Source of the DNA: Pedobacter sp. UBA2067
GTDB taxonomy: Bacteria; Bacteroidota; Bacteroidia; Sphingobacteriales; Sphingobacteriaceae
DNA: 5,865 nucleotides
NCBI GenBank assembly: GCA_002333205.1
Contig: DDAD01000084.1
Coordinates: forward strand, 20,883-26,747
Reading direction: 5' to 3'
This document shows positions 5,441 to 5,865 of the stretch, in pieces. The first letter of the stretch is position 1; the number at the start of each line of letters is the position of its first letter. The notes beneath the pieces were generated by a model. It made no database searches. It worked only from the letters and a program-made list of their open reading frames with translations, and was not told the origin of the DNA. A program made the position numbers and the translations under genes.

Positions 5441-5865
5441 ATGGAAAATCTCCTTAACCGCACCCAATCACCTAACGCTGTTAAACGATCTAATAACGTT
5501 ATGAAAGTTGCTAGTCTTGCCATAGCATTAGTCTTATTCGCTTGCCAGCGACAGGAAAAGCTTCAAGTCTCAAGTCCAATCGTTCAAGCATTACCCGTCC
5601 TAACCATTAAAAGCAGCTCAGAAAACACGCTGCTAGAATATCCTGCCTTAATCGAAGGCGCAGTCGACCTGGAAATCCGACCTCAGGTATCCGGCTCCAT
5701 TGATAAGGTCTTTGTTAACGAAGGTGCTTTAGTCAAAAAAGGTCAGCCTTTGTTTAAAATCAATGAATTACCATTTAGAGAAGCGTTGAACAACGCCAAG
5801 GCGACTTTACAATCGGCGAAAGCTGCAGACCAAAATTCCCAACTGGAGATTGACAAGATCAGGCC
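5441..5865 (+). CDS. RND efflux periplasmic adaptor (membrane fusion lipoprotein), partial
   Basis: The first 141 codons of an AcrA/MexA-like adaptor are present; the frame is open to the right edge. Such proteins link an inner-membrane RND pump to an outer-membrane channel. From ATG 5441 the order is a basic n-region (KRSNNVMK), a hydrophobic core and lipobox LFAC with Cys35, so it is a lipoprotein. Next come EYPALIEGAVDLEIRP and the first half of the lipoyl-like domain, VSGSIDKVFVNEGALVKKG (83-101), then QPLFKIN and the start of the coiled-coil hairpin rich in Ala, Lys and Gln from about 113. ATG 5441 is taken because an A-rich stretch precedes it, as is usual in Bacteroidota; in-frame ATG 5501 (Cys15, shorter signal peptide) is a real alternative. 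With 5441 the third operator lies inside the coding sequence, with 5501 it ends at the start codon. The pump and channel genes presumably follow outside the window. Confidence 0.88.
   Translation, partial: MENLLNRTQSPNAVKRSNNVMKVASLAIALVLFACQRQEKLQVSSPIVQALPVLTIKSSSENTLLEYPALIEGAVDLEIRPQVSGSIDKVFVNEGALVKKGQPLFKINELPFREALNNAKATLQSAKAADQNSQLEIDKIR
5472..5501. promoter_or_regulatory. TetR operator, site 3 (at the efflux adaptor start)
   Basis: TAACG (5473-5477) and CGTTA (5497-5501) form the same outer dyad as site 2; TGTTA (5479-5483) and TAATA (5491-5495) form the inner dyad with one mismatch from TAACA. Sites 2 and 3 agree at 20 of 30 positions, plus the seven preceding bases CAATCAC, and lie 89 bases apart. 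The last base is the A of ATG 5501, echoing how site 1 ends next to the tetR start. No -7 consensus is visible directly upstream. Confidence 0.7.

Overview
The window looks like a member of the Bacteroidota, most likely a Sphingobacteriaceae relative such as Pedobacter or Mucilaginibacter. This is inferred from three things: moderate GC, two TAnnTTTG promoter -7 elements with A-rich leaders in place of sigma70 boxes, and the gene families present (secreted GH29 alpha-L-fucosidase, a secreted PHP-type metallohydrolase, and TetR next to an RND adaptor). No database could be searched, so family names rest on motifs read by eye.

Layout. Positions 1-204 hold no gene I can support, only a weak inverted repeat. 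Positions 205-432 (minus strand) encode the C-terminal 70 or so residues of a DUF1905-OmdA (YdeI/OmpD-associated) protein that has lost its front half. Positions 549-2414 (plus strand) are a GH29 alpha-L-fucosidase. Its natural signal peptide, starting at ATG 549, is split by an in-frame TGA at 585-587, so the intact frame only begins at TTG 588. The enzyme also carries a tandem internal duplication of its last catalytic strand and helix plus the C-terminal beta-sandwich. A 45-base spacer separates it from a convergent minus-strand gene (2460-4550) for an exported protein of about 696 residues with PHP/CehA-like metal-binding motifs. No SusC/SusD pair or other sugar-utilisation genes are visible around these two.

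The right part is a compact drug-efflux control unit. It contains a TetR/AcrR repressor with a WHG-type C-terminal domain (4737-5336), a strong intrinsic terminator (5345-5371), and the start of a lipoprotein RND efflux adaptor (from 5441 and running off the right edge). Three copies of the same roughly 30-base dyad lie here: one between the tetR promoter and its start codon (4705-4734), and two in front of, or in the first codons of, the adaptor gene (5383-5412 and 5472-5501). The simplest reading is that the repressor controls both itself and the pump through these sites.

The points most worth following are the three-copy operator, the stop codon in the fucosidase signal peptide, and the duplicated fucosidase module. 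I see no CRISPR array, tRNA, rRNA, insertion sequence or clearly new defence-type system.
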